Positions 1 to 8,861 of a DNA stretch of 37,269 nt are shown here, in pieces; the first letter of the stretch is position 1; each line of letters begins with the position of its first letter. Under the pieces are notes generated by a model, which ran no database searches, was not told where the DNA came from, and saw only the letters and a program-made list of their open reading frames with translations. Origin of the DNA: Verrucomicrobiota bacterium. GTDB lineage: Bacteria > Verrucomicrobiota > Verrucomicrobiia > Opitutales > Opitutaceae. The translations under genes were made by a program, and so were the position numbers. The DNA is taken from positions 1 through 37,269 of the forward strand of contig JACQWL010000590.1 in the NCBI GenBank assembly GCA_016209255.1, written 5' to 3'.

Positions 1-393
1 GACGTTCTCCCACCGCTTCAATCCCGCCTGGACGTTTCGCTGGTCGGCCTTTCTCACCGACAATAATCTGAACGACAACGACCCGCGAATCGGCGATCGA
101 AGATGTTCGGCATGTATAAATTCAAAACCGGCCCGGCGAAGGGCCTGAGCGTCAATCTCGGGATGATCCACCTCTCCAACCGCGCGCTGGGCTCCTACCA
201 AAACATCCCGGAAACGCTGCCCGGCTATACGATTTGGGGCGGAGGCGGCAGCTACCCGTTGTCCCGGCAGTGGTCGCTCTCGGCGCGCGTCGACAATATC
301 CGCGATACGCGCTACTATGTCAGCGGCAATACCGTCCGCGCCCTGCTCGCCCCCCCGCGCACGTTCTCCTTCAGCGTCCAATATACGAAGTGA
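1..393 (+). pseudogene. TonB-dependent receptor, 3' end, with apparent frameshift
   Basis: This is the C-terminal end of an outer-membrane TonB-dependent receptor whose 5' part lies outside the window. Positions 2 to about 100 read in frame 2 as barrel-like sequence (TFSHRFNPAWTFRWSAFLTD, then NNLNDNDPRIGDR). From about 100 the barrel continues in frame 1 (MFGMYKFKTGPAKGLSVNLG) to the TGA at 391-393. Frame 1 has a TAA at 64-66, and frame 2 stops soon after the switch, so no single frame covers the end of the barrel. The tail (SLSARVDNIRDTRYYV, ending FSFSVQYTK) fits the last strands of such receptors. Either the gene is disrupted near 95-103 or there is a one-base sequence error. Starting at the ATG at 103 would give only 96 residues, too few for a receptor. 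The aldolase operon follows 75 bp later. Confidence 0.62.
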
Positions 394-424
394 CGAACCC
401 CGCGCCGAACACCCCCTCGAAGCA

Positions 425-451
425 GCGCTGAGCGCGCGCGGCCCTCAGCGC
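425..451 (+). terminator. Possible stem-loop after the receptor gene
   Basis: A perfect 8-bp inverted repeat (GCGCTGAG / CTCAGCGC) with an 11-nt GC-rich loop lies between the receptor stop and the aldolase start. No T-tract follows, so it is at best a weak or Rho-assisted terminator, or an mRNA-stabilising hairpin. Confidence 0.33.
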
Positions 452-468
452 CCAGCTTCCCGGCCATC

Positions 469-1368
469 ATGCTCGAAGGAATCTTTCCGGTCATTCCGAC
501 GCTCTTTACCGATCGCAATGCGCTCGATCTCGACGCGCAACGCCGCGTGATCCGCTTCGCCCTCAATGCCGGGGCCCATGGGCTGGTGTTTCCAGGCGTG
601 GCGAGCGAATACAGCCACCTCTCACTGCCCGAGCGCGAGCAACTGCTCGCGCTGGTGGCGGTGGAGGCGGCCGGCAGGGTGCCGCTGGTCGGGGGGGCGA
701 GCGCGACGACCGCGGCTGAGGTAATCGCCGCCGGCTCCATCGCAATGAAGCATGGCATCCGGCATCTCATGATCATGGCGCCGGTGGGACTGGGATCGGA
801 CGCTGCGGCGCATCGGGCTTTTTTTCAGCAAGTCGCCTCCGGATTGCCCGGAGCGGAGATCATCTTGCAAAACGCTCCGGTCCCGACTGGCGCGGGTTTG
901 GACCCGCAGGCAATTATAGCGATCGCGGCGGGCATCCCGGCCATCACCTATATCAAAGAGGAAACACTGCCTTCGGGTCCCGCCATCACGGTGATTCGCG
1001 AGGCAAGGATCCCGAGTCTGCAGGGCGTGTTTGGCGGCGGCGGTGCGCGTTATATCATCGATGAGCTCGATCGCGGCGCCTGCGGAGCGATGCCCGCAGT
1101 GGAGCTGACGGATCTGCATGTAGCGTTGTGGAGATCCTATGCAGCCGGTGATCAGGTGCAGGCGCGGCGGCTTTATCGGCTGAGCCTGCCGCTGCTGGTG
1201 GCACAGGCGATTTATCGCATGAGGCTGACCAAACATGTGCTCGCGAAACGCGGCATCGCCGATGCCCGTCACGTGCGCGCAACGTTGCCGGCGATGGATG
1301 CGTTTGCCCAGCGCGATGTGGACACGATGCTCGCGGACTTGCTGGCCGAATTTCCCGCGGAGAAATGA
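469..1368 (+). CDS. DapA/NAL-family class I aldolase (probable 2-keto-3-deoxy sugar-acid aldolase)
   Basis: This 299-residue cytosolic protein has the length and (beta/alpha)8 pattern of the dihydrodipicolinate synthase / N-acetylneuraminate lyase family. The Schiff-base lysine is K163 in 'TYIKEE', and the glycine-rich 'VFGGGGARY' follows. Two family signatures differ from authentic DapA. The usual GTTGE loop reads 'FPGVASE' (41-47), and the usual tyrosine before the N-x-P turn is glutamine in 'LQNAPVPTG' (133-141). Lysine biosynthesis is therefore unlikely; cleavage of a 2-keto-3-deoxy acid to pyruvate and an aldehyde fits better. The gene overlaps the following transporter by ATGA and heads a three-gene operon with it and an enolase-superfamily dehydratase. 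That is a classic sugar-acid catabolic set. The substrate cannot be read from the sequence; fuconate, rhamnonate, galactonate and related acids are all possible. Confidence 0.88.
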   Translation: MLEGIFPVIPTLFTDRNALDLDAQRRVIRFALNAGAHGLVFPGVASEYSHLSLPEREQLLALVAVEAAGRVPLVGGASATTAAEVIAAGSIAMKHGIRHLMIMAPVGLGSDAAAHRAFFQQVASGLPGAEIILQNAPVPTGAGLDPQAIIAIAAGIPAITYIKEETLPSGPAITVIREARIPSLQGVFGGGGARYIIDELDRGACGAMPAVELTDLHVALWRSYAAGDQVQARRLYRLSLPLLVAQAIYRMRLTKHVLAKRGIADARHVRATLPAMDAFAQRDVDTMLADLLAEFPAEK

Positions 1369-2612
1369 CCACCCGCATCCCTCATCTGCGCTGGGGGATT
1401 GCCGCGCTGCTGTTCTTTTCCACGGTCATCAACTACGTCGACCGGCAGACACTCTCGGTGCTCGCGCCTGTGCTGACCAAGGAGCTGGGCATCTCGGATA
1501 TTGAATATTCGAACATTCTCACTGCCTTTCTCGCGGCCTATACAGTGATGTATGTCGGCTCCGGGTTTCTGGTGGATCGCTGGGGCGCGCGGCTGGCGCT
1601 CAGCGTTTTCATCGTGTGGTGGTCGCTGGCGAACATGTCGCATGCGCTCGCGGTGGGGGTGTGGTCGCTGGGCGCGCTGCGCTTCCTGCTCGGCTTGGGT
1701 GAGTCGGGGAACTTCATGGCGGCCTTCCGGGTGGTGAGCGAATGGTATCCGGCGAGGGAGCGCGCGCTGGTGCACGGACTCATCCAGGGCGGCGCGGCCA
1801 TCGGCGCGATCATTACGCCGCCGGTCGTCACCTGGATCAATGCCCACTACGGCTGGCGGCCCGCGTTTGCGATCACCGGGGCGCTCGGGTTCGTGTGGGT
1901 GACACTTTGGCTGCTGTTGTATCACTCCCCGGCCCGGCACCCGCGTATCACCGATTCCGAGCGGGCGCTCGTGCTCGCGGAGACAGTGCCGGCGGCCAAG
2001 GCGGGGGACGTATCGTGGCGGCAGCTCGCGCGGTATCCGCAGATGTGGGGATTGATGGCGGCGCGCTTTCTCTCGGATCCCGTATGGTGGTTTTATCTTT
2101 TTTGGCTGCCCAAGTATCTTGTGGAGCAGCGCGGTTTCACGATGATCGAGATGGGCATGCTCGCCTGGATTCCGTATCTGGCGGCGGATCTCGGTGCGCT
2201 TTGCGGCGGTTGGCTCAGCGGTCGCTTTGTTGCCCGAGGCACACCGGTGCTATCGTCGCGGCTGCGCGTGATGTTGCCGTGCGCCGTTATCATGCCAGTG
2301 TCATTGGCGATTCATCATGCGCCGTCCCGCGCGGTGACCATCGGACTGATTTGCGTGGTGACGTTTGCGCACATGGCTTGGAAGACGAATCAGAACACGC
2401 TCACCAACGATCTCTTCCCCAAGCACCTCATCGGAGCCACGTCCGGTCTGCTCGCCTTCGGCACGGGGCTCGGCGGCACGCTCTTCGTTTGGATGACCGG
2501 TCATGTGGTGCAGCGATTCGGCTACGGCGCGATCTTCGTCATCATGGGCCTGCTGCATCCCGTTTCCTATCTCATCACGCGTAAATTCGTGCGCCAGCTT
2601 CTCGCCGCCTAG
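1365..2612 (+). CDS. MFS transporter, anion:cation symporter (hexuronate/galactonate) type
   Basis: This 415-residue inner-membrane protein has about 12 hydrophobic segments and hallmarks of the ACS branch of the major facilitator superfamily: 'VINYVDRQTLSVLAP' in the first helix (about 23-37), the loop motif 'GFLVDRWGARLAL', and 'GLGESGNFMAAFRVVSEWYP' around helix 4. Characterised members (ExuT, GudP, DgoT and relatives) import hexuronates, glucarate or galactonate with protons. Its start overlaps the aldolase stop (ATGA at 1365), which suggests translational coupling. The dehydratase starts 5 bp after its stop. The context suggests import of the same sugar acid the two enzymes process. Both ends and all helices appear intact. 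Confidence 0.9.
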   Translation: MTTRIPHLRWGIAALLFFSTVINYVDRQTLSVLAPVLTKELGISDIEYSNILTAFLAAYTVMYVGSGFLVDRWGARLALSVFIVWWSLANMSHALAVGVWSLGALRFLLGLGESGNFMAAFRVVSEWYPARERALVHGLIQGGAAIGAIITPPVVTWINAHYGWRPAFAITGALGFVWVTLWLLLYHSPARHPRITDSERALVLAETVPAAKAGDVSWRQLARYPQMWGLMAARFLSDPVWWFYLFWLPKYLVEQRGFTMIEMGMLAWIPYLAADLGALCGGWLSGRFVARGTPVLSSRLRVMLPCAVIMPVSLAIHHAPSRAVTIGLICVVTFAHMAWKTNQNTLTNDLFPKHLIGATSGLLAFGTGLGGTLFVWMTGHVVQRFGYGAIFVIMGLLHPVSYLITRKFVRQLLAA

Positions 2613-2616
2613 TGCC

Positions 2617-3765
2617 ATGCGCATAAAATCCGTCCATGCCGTCGCGGTTCGATTGCCGCGTGATGTCGCCCAGTCACGCGGCACTGCGCGCTCGCCCACG
2701 TCGCTGGTCGGCGAAGGCGGATACCGCTGGTCGACGGCCTATCCGGTCCTCTACTCGGTGAACTTCGAAACGGCGCTCGTGCGCGTAGAGCTGGCGAATG
2801 GCCTTGTGGGGTGGGGCGAGGCGCAGGCGCCGCTCGCACCGGAGGTGGCATGCAACATCGTGGAGCATCTGCTGCGACCGGCGCTCGAGCACGAGGACTT
2901 CGACGGCACCCCCGCGCGCATTTCCGCGCTGTGGGACCGCATGTATTCCACCATGCGCGTGCGCGGCCAGAGCGGGGGCTTCATGTTCGATGCGATGAGC
3001 GGCGTGGACATCGCGCTCTGGGATCTCGCGGGAAAAATGGTCGGCAAACCCGTTTGCGCCCTGCTGTGCGCCGACCCAAAGTTCCGCATTTCCGCCTACC
3101 TCAGCGGCACCGCCGGCAACACTCCGCAGGAACGCGCCGCCTTTGCTGCCCGCTATGCCGATGACGGCATCTCGGTCGTGAAGCTCTACTACGAGAGCGA
3201 ATGGCAGGATGTTCTGGCCATCGCTGATCGGTTGCCGGACACGATGCAGTTCGCGGTCGATGCCCTATGGCATCTGCCACCGGGCAACGCCATCGCGATG
3301 GCGCGGGAGCTCGATGCGCGAAACGCCCGCTGGCTCGAGTGCCCGCTGTATCCCGAGGAAGTCGAAGCCCACGCCGCGCTCGCCGCTGCCATTCGCACGC
3401 CGCTCGCGCTCGGCGAGAGCTACCGCAGTCTGCGTGAGCTGCAGCCGTTCCTGGGCATCGCCAAAATCCTTCAACCCGATCTCGGGCGTTGCGGCATCAC
3501 GGGCTCCCTCGAAATCGCGCAGGCGTTCGAAGGCGAAATCATCCCGCACCTCAGCATCGCCATGGGTCCTCAGATCGCCGCCGCACTGCACTTCGCCGCC
3601 GCCGCGAAGAACTGCCTGCTCTGCGAGTTCAACCCGCACGTCCTCGCCATGGCGAACGCCTTCCTGGCATCCCCGATCATCCGCAGAGGTGGTGAGTATC
3701 TTCTCTCCGATGCACCCGGACTGGGGATCGAGTGGAACGCGCGTTTTGGCGAGTTCGTCCGGTAG
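2617..3765 (+). CDS. Enolase-superfamily acid-sugar dehydratase (mandelate racemase type)
   Basis: This protein of 382 residues has the N-terminal capping domain (about 1-125) and C-terminal barrel of the mandelate racemase/muconate lactonizing enzyme group. Expected metal ligands are visible: D215 in 'FAVDALW', E241 in 'LECPL' and E267 in 'LGESYR'. Candidate catalytic residues are K189 in 'VVKLYYE', the 'QPDLGRCG' pair Q286/D288, H311 in 'IIPHLSIAMG' and E337 in 'CEFN'. The site looks complete. The family abstracts a proton next to a carboxylate; most members next to an aldolase and an ACS transporter dehydrate aldonates to 2-keto-3-deoxy acids. The frame is open upstream into the transporter gene, but the ATG at 2617, 5 bp after the transporter stop, gives the standard N-terminus (MRIKSVHAVAVRLPRD). 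With fucosidases downstream, L-fuconate is an attractive but unproven substrate. Confidence 0.85.
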   Translation: MRIKSVHAVAVRLPRDVAQSRGTARSPTSLVGEGGYRWSTAYPVLYSVNFETALVRVELANGLVGWGEAQAPLAPEVACNIVEHLLRPALEHEDFDGTPARISALWDRMYSTMRVRGQSGGFMFDAMSGVDIALWDLAGKMVGKPVCALLCADPKFRISAYLSGTAGNTPQERAAFAARYADDGISVVKLYYESEWQDVLAIADRLPDTMQFAVDALWHLPPGNAIAMARELDARNARWLECPLYPEEVEAHAALAAAIRTPLALGESYRSLRELQPFLGIAKILQPDLGRCGITGSLEIAQAFEGEIIPHLSIAMGPQIAAALHFAAAAKNCLLCEFNPHVLAMANAFLASPIIRRGGEYLLSDAPGLGIEWNARFGEFVR

Positions 3766-3839
3766 GCGCGCGAGCTGATAAAGCCGCGCGATGATGCGCC
3801 CTGTTAGTTGCGCCGCCTTCGGCGAGTCAGTCAGCGCTT

Positions 3840-3861
3840 TTGAGCCTGACCCAGTGCTCAA
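3840..3861 (+). terminator. Possible stem-loop ending the sugar-acid operon
   Basis: TTGAGC and GCTCAA form a 6-bp stem around a 10-nt loop, extendable by a wobble pair. It lies 74 bp after the dehydratase stop and 13 bp before the 3875 palindrome. No T-run follows. Its position between a finished operon and a new promoter region is the main support. Confidence 0.33.
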
Positions 3862-3874
3862 GACTAATGCGCGC

Positions 3875-3890
3875 GGTGAACGAATTCACC
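3875..3890. promoter_or_regulatory. Palindromic operator-like site 1
   Basis: GGTGAACGAATTCACC is a 16-bp inverted repeat with six paired positions on each side. Nearly identical sites occur at 15575 and 23520. All three sit 109-115 bp before the first gene of a transcription unit, and each is followed 11 bp later by a TTGCCA-like hexamer (here TCGCCA at 3901-3906). Size and symmetry fit a dimeric LacI- or GntR-type repressor or activator. No such regulator is encoded in the window. Outside the palindrome and the 3840 stem-loop I see nothing else clear in 3766-4005. Confidence 0.72.
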
Positions 3891-4005
3891 AAAATGAGAT
3901 TCGCCAGGCCATCGTTAGTTTCGTCCTGTGATCGCGGGCGAACCGGCGCCTTCGGTCGTCTGGGCCGCACCGGTTGCCTTAACCCCCGCCGTTTCCTCCA
4001 CCCTC

Positions 4006-4797
4006 ATGAAAACCGTTGCGCGTTGGCTAGGCTCTACCGCCCTCTCCGGGCTTGTGTCGTCGGTCACCCTCCTGGCGGCAGGCCCCGGCGCGCCACGCGA
4101 CGATCTTGTTTGGCTCAAGTCCCAGGGCACGCTGTTGTTTGAGGACTCGTTTGAGCGCGAAGAGACCGGCACTGGCCTGAAAGACATTGGCAACGGCTGG
4201 GAAAATGCCACCGCCGATCGGGCCAAGGGCATCAAACAGGCCGACTTGGATCAGGGCATCCTCAAGGTCAACTCCGCCACCAAGGAGGCCGGACACATGT
4301 CCCACATTCACCACGACGCGGGTTTCCGGAACGGAGGCGTCTACCTTCGTTTCCGGTTCCCCGAGTCCGCCAAGGGCGTGCGCCTTCAAGTCGGGTTTGT
4401 GGATCGCGAAGTCAGTTCAAGCATTCACGCCGGGCACCTCTGCTACGCCTTTGTGTCCGAAGACTCCGTCCTCCTGAAGGACTCCGGCACCGGGTTCCAC
4501 AGCCTCGCGATCCAAAAGCGAATTGAGGAGGGCAAGAAGGCGAACAGCGGAAAAATGCCCGAGAAGATCGCAGCCTTCCTGAAGTCGAAGGAGGTGACCG
4601 TGCCGTGGAAGGGCGATCGGGAGTGGCATGACCTCGTGCTGGTCACCGACGGAGACGCGATGCGCCTCAGCATCGATGGAAAGCTCCTGAAGGAATTTCG
4701 CTCGGAGGGATTTGCCCACCCGGCGAAACGCTGGGTCAGTCTGCTCAGCGCGAACTCGTTCTGGGTGGATGACGTGAAAGTCTGGAAAGTTAATTGA
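4006..4797 (+). CDS. Secreted beta-sandwich protein (LamG/DUF1080-like fold, uncharacterised)
   Basis: This protein has 263 residues from the ATG at 4006. An upstream GTG at 3928 would put extra sequence before the signal peptide. The N-terminus (MKTVARWLGSTALSG, then SSVTLLAAGPG) looks like an export signal. The body resembles concanavalin-like folds: an opening 'LLFEDSFEREE', 'GNGWENATADRA', 'HIHHDAGFRNGG', 'LRFRFP', 'VDRE', 'HAGHL', 'WHDLVLVTDGDAMRLSIDG' and a closing 'WVDDVKVWKV'. A clear paralogue lies at 28693, with roughly half the residues identical by eye. It is the first gene behind operator site 1 and lies 10 bp before a c-type cytochrome protein. No catalytic motif is recognisable. 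Glycan binding or a DUF1080-like lyase or hydrolase role is a guess from fold and context. Confidence 0.7.
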   Translation: MKTVARWLGSTALSGLVSSVTLLAAGPGAPRDDLVWLKSQGTLLFEDSFEREETGTGLKDIGNGWENATADRAKGIKQADLDQGILKVNSATKEAGHMSHIHHDAGFRNGGVYLRFRFPESAKGVRLQVGFVDREVSSSIHAGHLCYAFVSEDSVLLKDSGTGFHSLAIQKRIEEGKKANSGKMPEKIAAFLKSKEVTVPWKGDREWHDLVLVTDGDAMRLSIDGKLLKEFRSEGFAHPAKRWVSLLSANSFWVDDVKVWKVN

Positions 4798-4807
4798 AGC
4801 GGAACTG

Positions 4808-7531
4808 GTGTCCATGCTCCCGCGCCTGCCCCACAGACTTGTTCGCCTTGAGTTGCTGCTCTTCGCCGCAGGCGCGCCACTCGCCCGGTCCGCGCCAGCG
4901 CCGCATGCCGCAATGCCCGAACGCCACCGCGCGTTCCTGGAGCAGAACTGCCTTGGATGCCACGGGCCCGAGAAACAGAAAGGAAAGTTCCGGGTGGATG
5001 AGTTGCCCCTCACGATTTCCGATCTTCCCACGGCGGAACGCTGGCAGAAGGTGCTCAATGCGCTGAACGCGGGAGAGATGCCGCCCGAGGATGAGGCGCA
5101 ACCCGCGCCCGAATTGAAGGCGGACTTCCTGGAGGATCTGTCTCATGTGATGGTCGCCGCGCGCAAGCATCTCGGCGATCAGCAGGGCGTGATTACCCTT
5201 CGGCGGCTCAACCGGCGTGAGTATCGCAACACGCTGCGCGACCTCCTCGGAGTCGACGTGGACGTGAGCGCTCTGCCCTCGGATACGGGTGGCCCGGGCT
5301 TCGATACCGTCGGGGCCAACCTTTTTCTCACCGGCAATCAATTCGAACAATACGAGGCACTGGCGCGCGAAGCACTGGAGGACGCCTTCACCGCCGGCGC
5401 CGCCGCCCCGGTGGCGAAAAAATTCCGCTACGAAGCCGAGACGATTCATCCGACCTTCGTGAAACGAAATCGCGAGTCGCTGGACGCCATGGATCGGGCT
5501 AACCGTTGGATAAAAGCGGTGGATGACGCCGCTGCACTCCCCGAAAACGCCGCCCTCGTGGCGACGCTCCGCGAGATCGCCGCGACGGACGATGCCCTGC
5601 GTTACCACTGGAAGAAGATTCCCGGCGCTCCCAGCCCCATGACCTTCGGTTTCAATGAGACGGCGGAGGTGAACCCGGCCACGGTGTATTTGTTTCGCGA
5701 TCGCACGGGATTCATTCGCTACGACGAGTATTATCTGCGGCTGCCCCGTTTGGACCAGGGCTCCTACCTGACCGTGACCTCGGGCTATGGCGGAACCGGT
5801 TTTGCCGCGACCCAAGGTCTCTCGATTCCGCGGGATTTTCCGCCGGGTGACTACGTGGTCCGGATTCGCGCGGGCACTGCGCCGGGGACTCCCGCGGACC
5901 GTCGCTTTCTCGAGTTCGGACTGAAAGGGTTTGCCGGCGCAGGCACCCCCGCGCTCAGCACGCATCACATCACCGGCACGATCGAGTCCCCCGACGTGAT
6001 CGAAATCCCTTTCACCTTCAACCGTCAGAGTGCCGAACGGAATCATCGCAACCTTTTCATTCGCGAGCGGGGCCTGAACGACGGGGGCAAGGTGCAACGT
6101 CGAGTCCAGGAAGCCGTCGAACGCAACGGCTCCGGGCCCGAAGTCGCGATCTGGATCGACTGGATGGAGATCGAGCGAATCCCCGCCCCGCCGGGAACGA
6201 TGGCGCCCGGACTTCGTGCGCTGGACATCGGGTGGGACGACCGCGCCACCGGGATTCCGAAGGAAAAGCTCCGGATCGCACTCGAGAATTTTGCGCGGGA
6301 GGCCTACCGCGGAGTCCCGGCGCCCGACGGCCTGGTGGATCGCCTGGTGCGGATTTACGACTCCCACCAAGCGACGGGCGGCACGCATCGCGACGCGCTC
6401 AAGCAGGCCCTGGCGGCGGTGCTTTCCTCGCCCCGTTTCCTTTATCGCGCTGAACCCGATGCGAACACGGCCCATCGCCCGCTGGATGGCCTCGAACTGG
6501 CCACACGCCTCTCATATTTCCTCTGGGGCGCCCCGCCGGACGGCACCCTGCGCGACCTCGCGGACAGCGGGAAACTCCAGGAGCCGCAGGAACTCGCCGC
6601 CCAAACGGAACGGCTCCTCAGCCACCCTCGCTCGGCGCACTTCGTGCAACCCTTCCTGACCCAATGGCTGGCGCTGGATCGGCTCGATCTCTTTCAATTC
6701 AGCCGGAAGCTTTATCCCCGGTTCGATGATGCGGTGAAATCGGCGGCGCGGCAGGAGGTCTACGAAACGTTCGCCTCTTTGCTTTGCGAGAACGGCCGAC
6801 TGGGCGATCTGCTTAACGCCGATTACGTGGTGATCAACGCCCTCCTCGCCGATTATTACGGGATCCAGGGCGTGGCCGGGGACGCGTATCGCAAAGTAGC
6901 TTTGCCGGCTGGCTCTCCCCGCGGAGGGCTCCTGGGCATGGCGGCCATCCTGGCGATGGGCAGCAACGGCCAGCGCACAAACCCGGTCGAACGCGGCGCG
7001 TCGGTGCTGCGCAAACTGTTGCACGATCCCCCTCCGCCCGCGCCAGCGAATGTCCCCGAGATCGAGCGCCTTGCGGGCCAAGTGGTGACCACCCGCGAGC
7101 GCTTTCACGCCCACCAGTCGGACCCGCAGTGCGCGAGCTGCCACCGCAAGATCGACCCGATCGGATTTGGCTTGGAGAACTTCGATGCGATCGGCCAATG
7201 GCGCACCACCGACCGCTATGAAGCCCTCGACGAGTCCGGCGCGCCCGTGCCGCACGCGAGCAAGACGTGGATCATCGAGCCCAGCGGCGCCCTGCACCGG
7301 GGGCCCGCGTTCAGGGATTACTTCGCACTGCGGGAGCTCATCGCCGGAAAAAAGGAAGATTTCGCCAGAGGGTTCACCGTCGCACTGATCGAATACGCCC
7401 TCGGGCGCCCCTGCGGTTTTAGCGACGAGCCCCTGATCGCCGGCATCGTCGCGGAGGCCGGCGAGGACTCGTTCGCGACCCGCGCGTTCATGCACGCGTT
7501 GGTTCGCAGCAAAGAATTTCACTCCAAATAA
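4808..7531 (+). CDS. DUF1592-family c-type cytochrome protein (planctomycete cytochrome type)
   Basis: This exported protein of 907 residues has the standard order of the family. A planctomycete cytochrome C domain carries CLGCH (48-52) in '[13 protein letters not shown]'. A DUF1587 segment '[19 protein letters not shown]' (about 135-155) and DUF1595/DUF1592 segments around '[19 protein letters not shown]' (about 530-550) follow. DUF1588 comes next ('[20 protein letters not shown]') with a second heme-like CASCH at 775-779, then a C-terminal DUF1585 ('[15 protein letters not shown]'). Two CxxCH motifs imply periplasmic covalent heme. The start may be GTG 4808 or ATG 4814. These proteins are abundant in Planctomycetota and Verrucomicrobiota, almost always next to a DUF1552 protein as here. 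Their biochemical role is unknown; electron transfer linked to extracellular substrate oxidation is inferred from the hemes. It is unusual that the pair sits inside a fucosidase operon. Confidence 0.9.
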   Translation: MSMLPRLPHRLVRLELLLFAAGAPLARSAPAPHAAMPERHRAFLEQNCLGCHGPEKQKGKFRVDELPLTISDLPTAERWQKVLNALNAGEMPPEDEAQPAPELKADFLEDLSHVMVAARKHLGDQQGVITLRRLNRREYRNTLRDLLGVDVDVSALPSDTGGPGFDTVGANLFLTGNQFEQYEALAREALEDAFTAGAAAPVAKKFRYEAETIHPTFVKRNRESLDAMDRANRWIKAVDDAAALPENAALVATLREIAATDDALRYHWKKIPGAPSPMTFGFNETAEVNPATVYLFRDRTGFIRYDEYYLRLPRLDQGSYLTVTSGYGGTGFAATQGLSIPRDFPPGDYVVRIRAGTAPGTPADRRFLEFGLKGFAGAGTPALSTHHITGTIESPDVIEIPFTFNRQSAERNHRNLFIRERGLNDGGKVQRRVQEAVERNGSGPEVAIWIDWMEIERIPAPPGTMAPGLRALDIGWDDRATGIPKEKLRIALENFAREAYRGVPAPDGLVDRLVRIYDSHQATGGTHRDALKQALAAVLSSPRFLYRAEPDANTAHRPLDGLELATRLSYFLWGAPPDGTLRDLADSGKLQEPQELAAQTERLLSHPRSAHFVQPFLTQWLALDRLDLFQFSRKLYPRFDDAVKSAARQEVYETFASLLCENGRLGDLLNADYVVINALLADYYGIQGVAGDAYRKVALPAGSPRGGLLGMAAILAMGSNGQRTNPVERGASVLRKLLHDPPPPAPANVPEIERLAGQVVTTRERFHAHQSDPQCASCHRKIDPIGFGLENFDAIGQWRTTDRYEALDESGAPVPHASKTWIIEPSGALHRGPAFRDYFALRELIAGKKEDFARGFTVALIEYALGRPCGFSDEPLIAGIVAEAGEDSFATRAFMHALVRSKEFHSK

Positions 7532-7545
7532 AGCCCGCCCCCGCC

Positions 7546-8850
7546 ATGAACGCTCCCCTGAACCGCCGCCACTTCCTGCGCACCAGCACCGCCCTCATCG
7601 CACTGCCGATGCTCGAATCGTTCGGCTTTCGCCGATTCGCCTCGGCCGCGCCCGCGTCGACCCTCGCCGCGCGCCCCAAACGGATGATCTTTCTCGGGTT
7701 CGGCTGGGGCGTGACCCAGCAGTCGTGGTATCCGTCCATGCTCGAAAAGGGTCCCGATTACATCCTGCCCTCCGGCCTGGCACCCCTGGGCCGCCACAAG
7801 TCCGACTTCACGATCGTGCAGGGGCTCGTCAACAAGCACGTCTCCGGCGGCCATTCCGGCAGCACTTTCTGGCTCACGGGCGCAAACGAGTTCGGCGAAC
7901 CCGGACAAAGCTTTCACAACAGCATCTCGGCCGATCAGGTGGCAGCCGGGGCTCTGGGGAAGGAAACCCGCTTTGATTCGTTCATTATGGATTGCGGCGC
8001 GGCCACACAGCCGTCCGGTCATGGCCAAGGGCTCTCCCTCTCATGGGACTCCCGCGGCAAACCCATGTCCGGGCCGAGGACGCCGGTCGAGGCGTTTCAC
8101 CGCCTTTTTTCGCGGGACACCACGCCGCTGGACCAGCAGCAGGCCATGTTTCGCCAGCGGCGCAGCGTGCTGGATAACGCCCTCGAAAGCGCCCGGGAAT
8201 TGCAGCGCCAGCTCGGCAAGACCGACAACGCGAAACTGGATGAATATTTTCAAGGCATCCGCGATCTTGAGACCCGGTTGAGCCGCGACGAGCAATGGCT
8301 GGGCGTGCCGCAACCGACGCCGGACCTCGCCGAGCCGAAGTCCAGTCTGGCCGGTTACGAGGAAATCGAGTTGATGTATGACATCATGATCGCAGCCCTG
8401 CGAACCGACAGCACGCGGGTGCTGAGTTACCGGCAGCCGGTGACGACGCTGCTCGCCAGCCTCGATGTCCGCATCGACGCCCACACCATGAGTCATTACC
8501 CCGGCAAGGGCCCGGAGTATTTGGAAGCCTCCGAAAAGCGCGACCGCGCGCAAAGCGAGCTGCTCGCCGGCCTACTGGACAAACTCAAGGCGACCCGGGA
8601 GCCGGATGGCAGCACCCTCTTCGATCACACGACCGTCGTCTACGGGAGCAACATCAGGACCGGCCACAATCTCGACAACTGCCCCACGATCCTCGCCGGT
8701 CGCGGCGCCGGCATCCGGCTCGGACACAATCTGGTTGTGCCAAAGGACACGCCGCTCTGCAACGCGTGGCTGACGCTGCTGCGCGGATCGGGTGTCCCGG
8801 TTGAACGGCACGGGGACAGCAGCGGAGTCATCCCGCAACTACTCGCCTAA
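7546..8850 (+). CDS. DUF1552 Tat-exported protein, partner of the DUF1592 protein
   Basis: This 434-residue protein begins 'MNAPLNRRHFLRTSTALIAL', a clear twin-arginine signal ending near 'FASA', so it is probably exported folded, perhaps with a cofactor. The body is typical of DUF1552, including 'KRMIFLGFGWGVTQQSW', 'HSGSTFWLTGANE', 'SADQVAAGALG', 'VVYGSNIRTGHNLDNCPTIL' and 'DSSGVIPQLLA' at the end. The fold is related to the alkaline phosphatase-like DUF1501/DUF1552 group, but no function has been shown. It starts 14 bp after the DUF1592 stop and ends 11 bp before the GH95 gene, so all are probably co-transcribed. The 1592/1552 pairing is conserved across PVC bacteria and suggests one functional unit. 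There is no sign of truncation. Confidence 0.9.
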   Translation: MNAPLNRRHFLRTSTALIALPMLESFGFRRFASAAPASTLAARPKRMIFLGFGWGVTQQSWYPSMLEKGPDYILPSGLAPLGRHKSDFTIVQGLVNKHVSGGHSGSTFWLTGANEFGEPGQSFHNSISADQVAAGALGKETRFDSFIMDCGAATQPSGHGQGLSLSWDSRGKPMSGPRTPVEAFHRLFSRDTTPLDQQQAMFRQRRSVLDNALESARELQRQLGKTDNAKLDEYFQGIRDLETRLSRDEQWLGVPQPTPDLAEPKSSLAGYEEIELMYDIMIAALRTDSTRVLSYRQPVTTLLASLDVRIDAHTMSHYPGKGPEYLEASEKRDRAQSELLAGLLDKLKATREPDGSTLFDHTTVVYGSNIRTGHNLDNCPTILAGRGAGIRLGHNLVVPKDTPLCNAWLTLLRGSGVPVERHGDSSGVIPQLLA

Positions 8851-8861
8851 GCCACCCAAGC

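Noticed and set aside
2503-2616. 38-codon N-terminal extension of the dehydratase
   Set aside because: It overlaps the transporter's coding region in another frame. The family N-terminus begins at 2617.
2754-2775. GGTGAACTTCGAAAC string resembling the operator
   Set aside because: The second half does not match, and it is inside the dehydratase coding sequence far from any start.
4790-6475. 561-codon open frame on the minus strand
   Set aside because: It lies antisense to the DUF1592 gene, whose domains and heme motifs are clear. The translation is low-complexity arginine/glycine-rich, as expected from GC-rich codon bias.
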